Below the pieces are notes generated by a model. That model worked only from the letters and a program-made list of their open reading frames with translations. It was not told the origin of the DNA and did no database searches. The position numbers were made by a program, and so were the translations under genes. From an uncultured Anaerosacchariphilus sp. (GTDB taxonomy: Bacteria; Bacillota; Clostridia; Lachnospirales; Lachnospiraceae): a stretch of 5,105 bases of DNA. The DNA is taken from positions 1 through 5,105 of the forward strand of contig CAKROP010000180.1 of NCBI GenBank assembly GCA_934373375.1, given 5' to 3'. Shown here one piece after another: positions 5,030 to 5,105 of the stretch (the stretch's first letter is position 1; each line of letters starts with the position of its first letter).

Positions 5030-5105
5030 CTACATGGGCGAGCCCGGCTTGAAGTTCTTAAACGTAGTGTACTCTGGCATCCACAGCAGGTTAATGGTGC
5101 CGATG
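5030..5105 (-). CDS. C-terminal end of an unidentified protein, partial
   Basis: The last 24 codons of a minus-strand frame enter from the right edge and stop at TAG (5030-5032), ending in KNFKPGSPM. The codons (ATC, GGC, ACC, AAC, CTG, GAG, TAC, AAG) match the GC-rich third positions of the larger genes here. The opposite strand is also open across the same bases but uses TTG, TTA, GTA and AGG and lacks a ribosome binding site. The orientation agrees with the terminator at 4776-4808. The fragment is too short to name a family. Confidence 0.55.
   Translation of the reverse strand, partial: IGTINLLWMPEYTTFKNFKPGSPM

Noticed and set aside
5033..5104. A plus-strand gene starting at the ATG near the right edge
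   Set aside because: No Shine-Dalgarno precedes it and its codons are unlike the neighbours, whereas the minus-strand frame has typical codons and a matching terminator.

Overview
The window reads as chromosomal DNA of a low-to-medium GC Gram-positive anaerobe, most likely a gut-type clostridium (Lachnospiraceae-like). The grounds are strong AGGAGG-type ribosome binding sites before every gene, sigma-A style promoters, a clostridial 2[4Fe-4S] ferredoxin, a DUF1858 redox protein, an AGCS amino-acid symporter and a lipoprotein-type efflux adaptor. Genus assignment is inference. I see no insertion sequence, CRISPR array, tRNA or rRNA.

Layout from left to right. (1) At 1-1508, minus strand, lies most of a MacA/HlyD-type efflux adaptor lipoprotein, cut by the window edge close to its C-terminus. 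Its promoter (1564-1593) is followed at once by a perfect 11-bp-arm palindrome (1531-1554) of the kind bound by TetR-family repressors. (2) At 1713-1922, minus strand, is a 69-residue DUF1858 protein with a CxxC pair, followed by a strong terminator (1632-1669). (3) Divergent from it at 2203-2373, plus strand, is a 56-residue 2[4Fe-4S] ferredoxin with a structured leader. The two small redox genes share a 280-bp intergenic region with back-to-back promoters, and both avoid the GCC alanine codon, which suggests high expression. (4) At 2406-2999, minus strand, is a MerR-type DNA-binding protein with a charged helical tail. It converges on the ferredoxin, and the ferredoxin terminator lies inside its last codons. 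(5) At 3114-4670, minus strand, is a full-length sodium- (or proton-) coupled alanine/glycine symporter of the AGCS family. (6) From 4671 to 5029 there is no convincing gene, but there is a strong minus-strand terminator (4776-4808) and an AT-rich stretch. (7) At 5030-5105, minus strand, is the last 24 codons of an unidentified gene.

The genes look like several independent transcription units rather than one system: an inducible efflux operon running off the left edge, a divergent small-redox pair, a MerR-type regulator and an amino-acid transporter. I found no clear new multi-gene system. The observations most worth a check are the divergent DUF1858/ferredoxin pair with its structured leader, the palindrome at the start of the efflux transcript, the palindrome at the MerR transcription start, and the unexplained leader-or-3'UTR region before the symporter.
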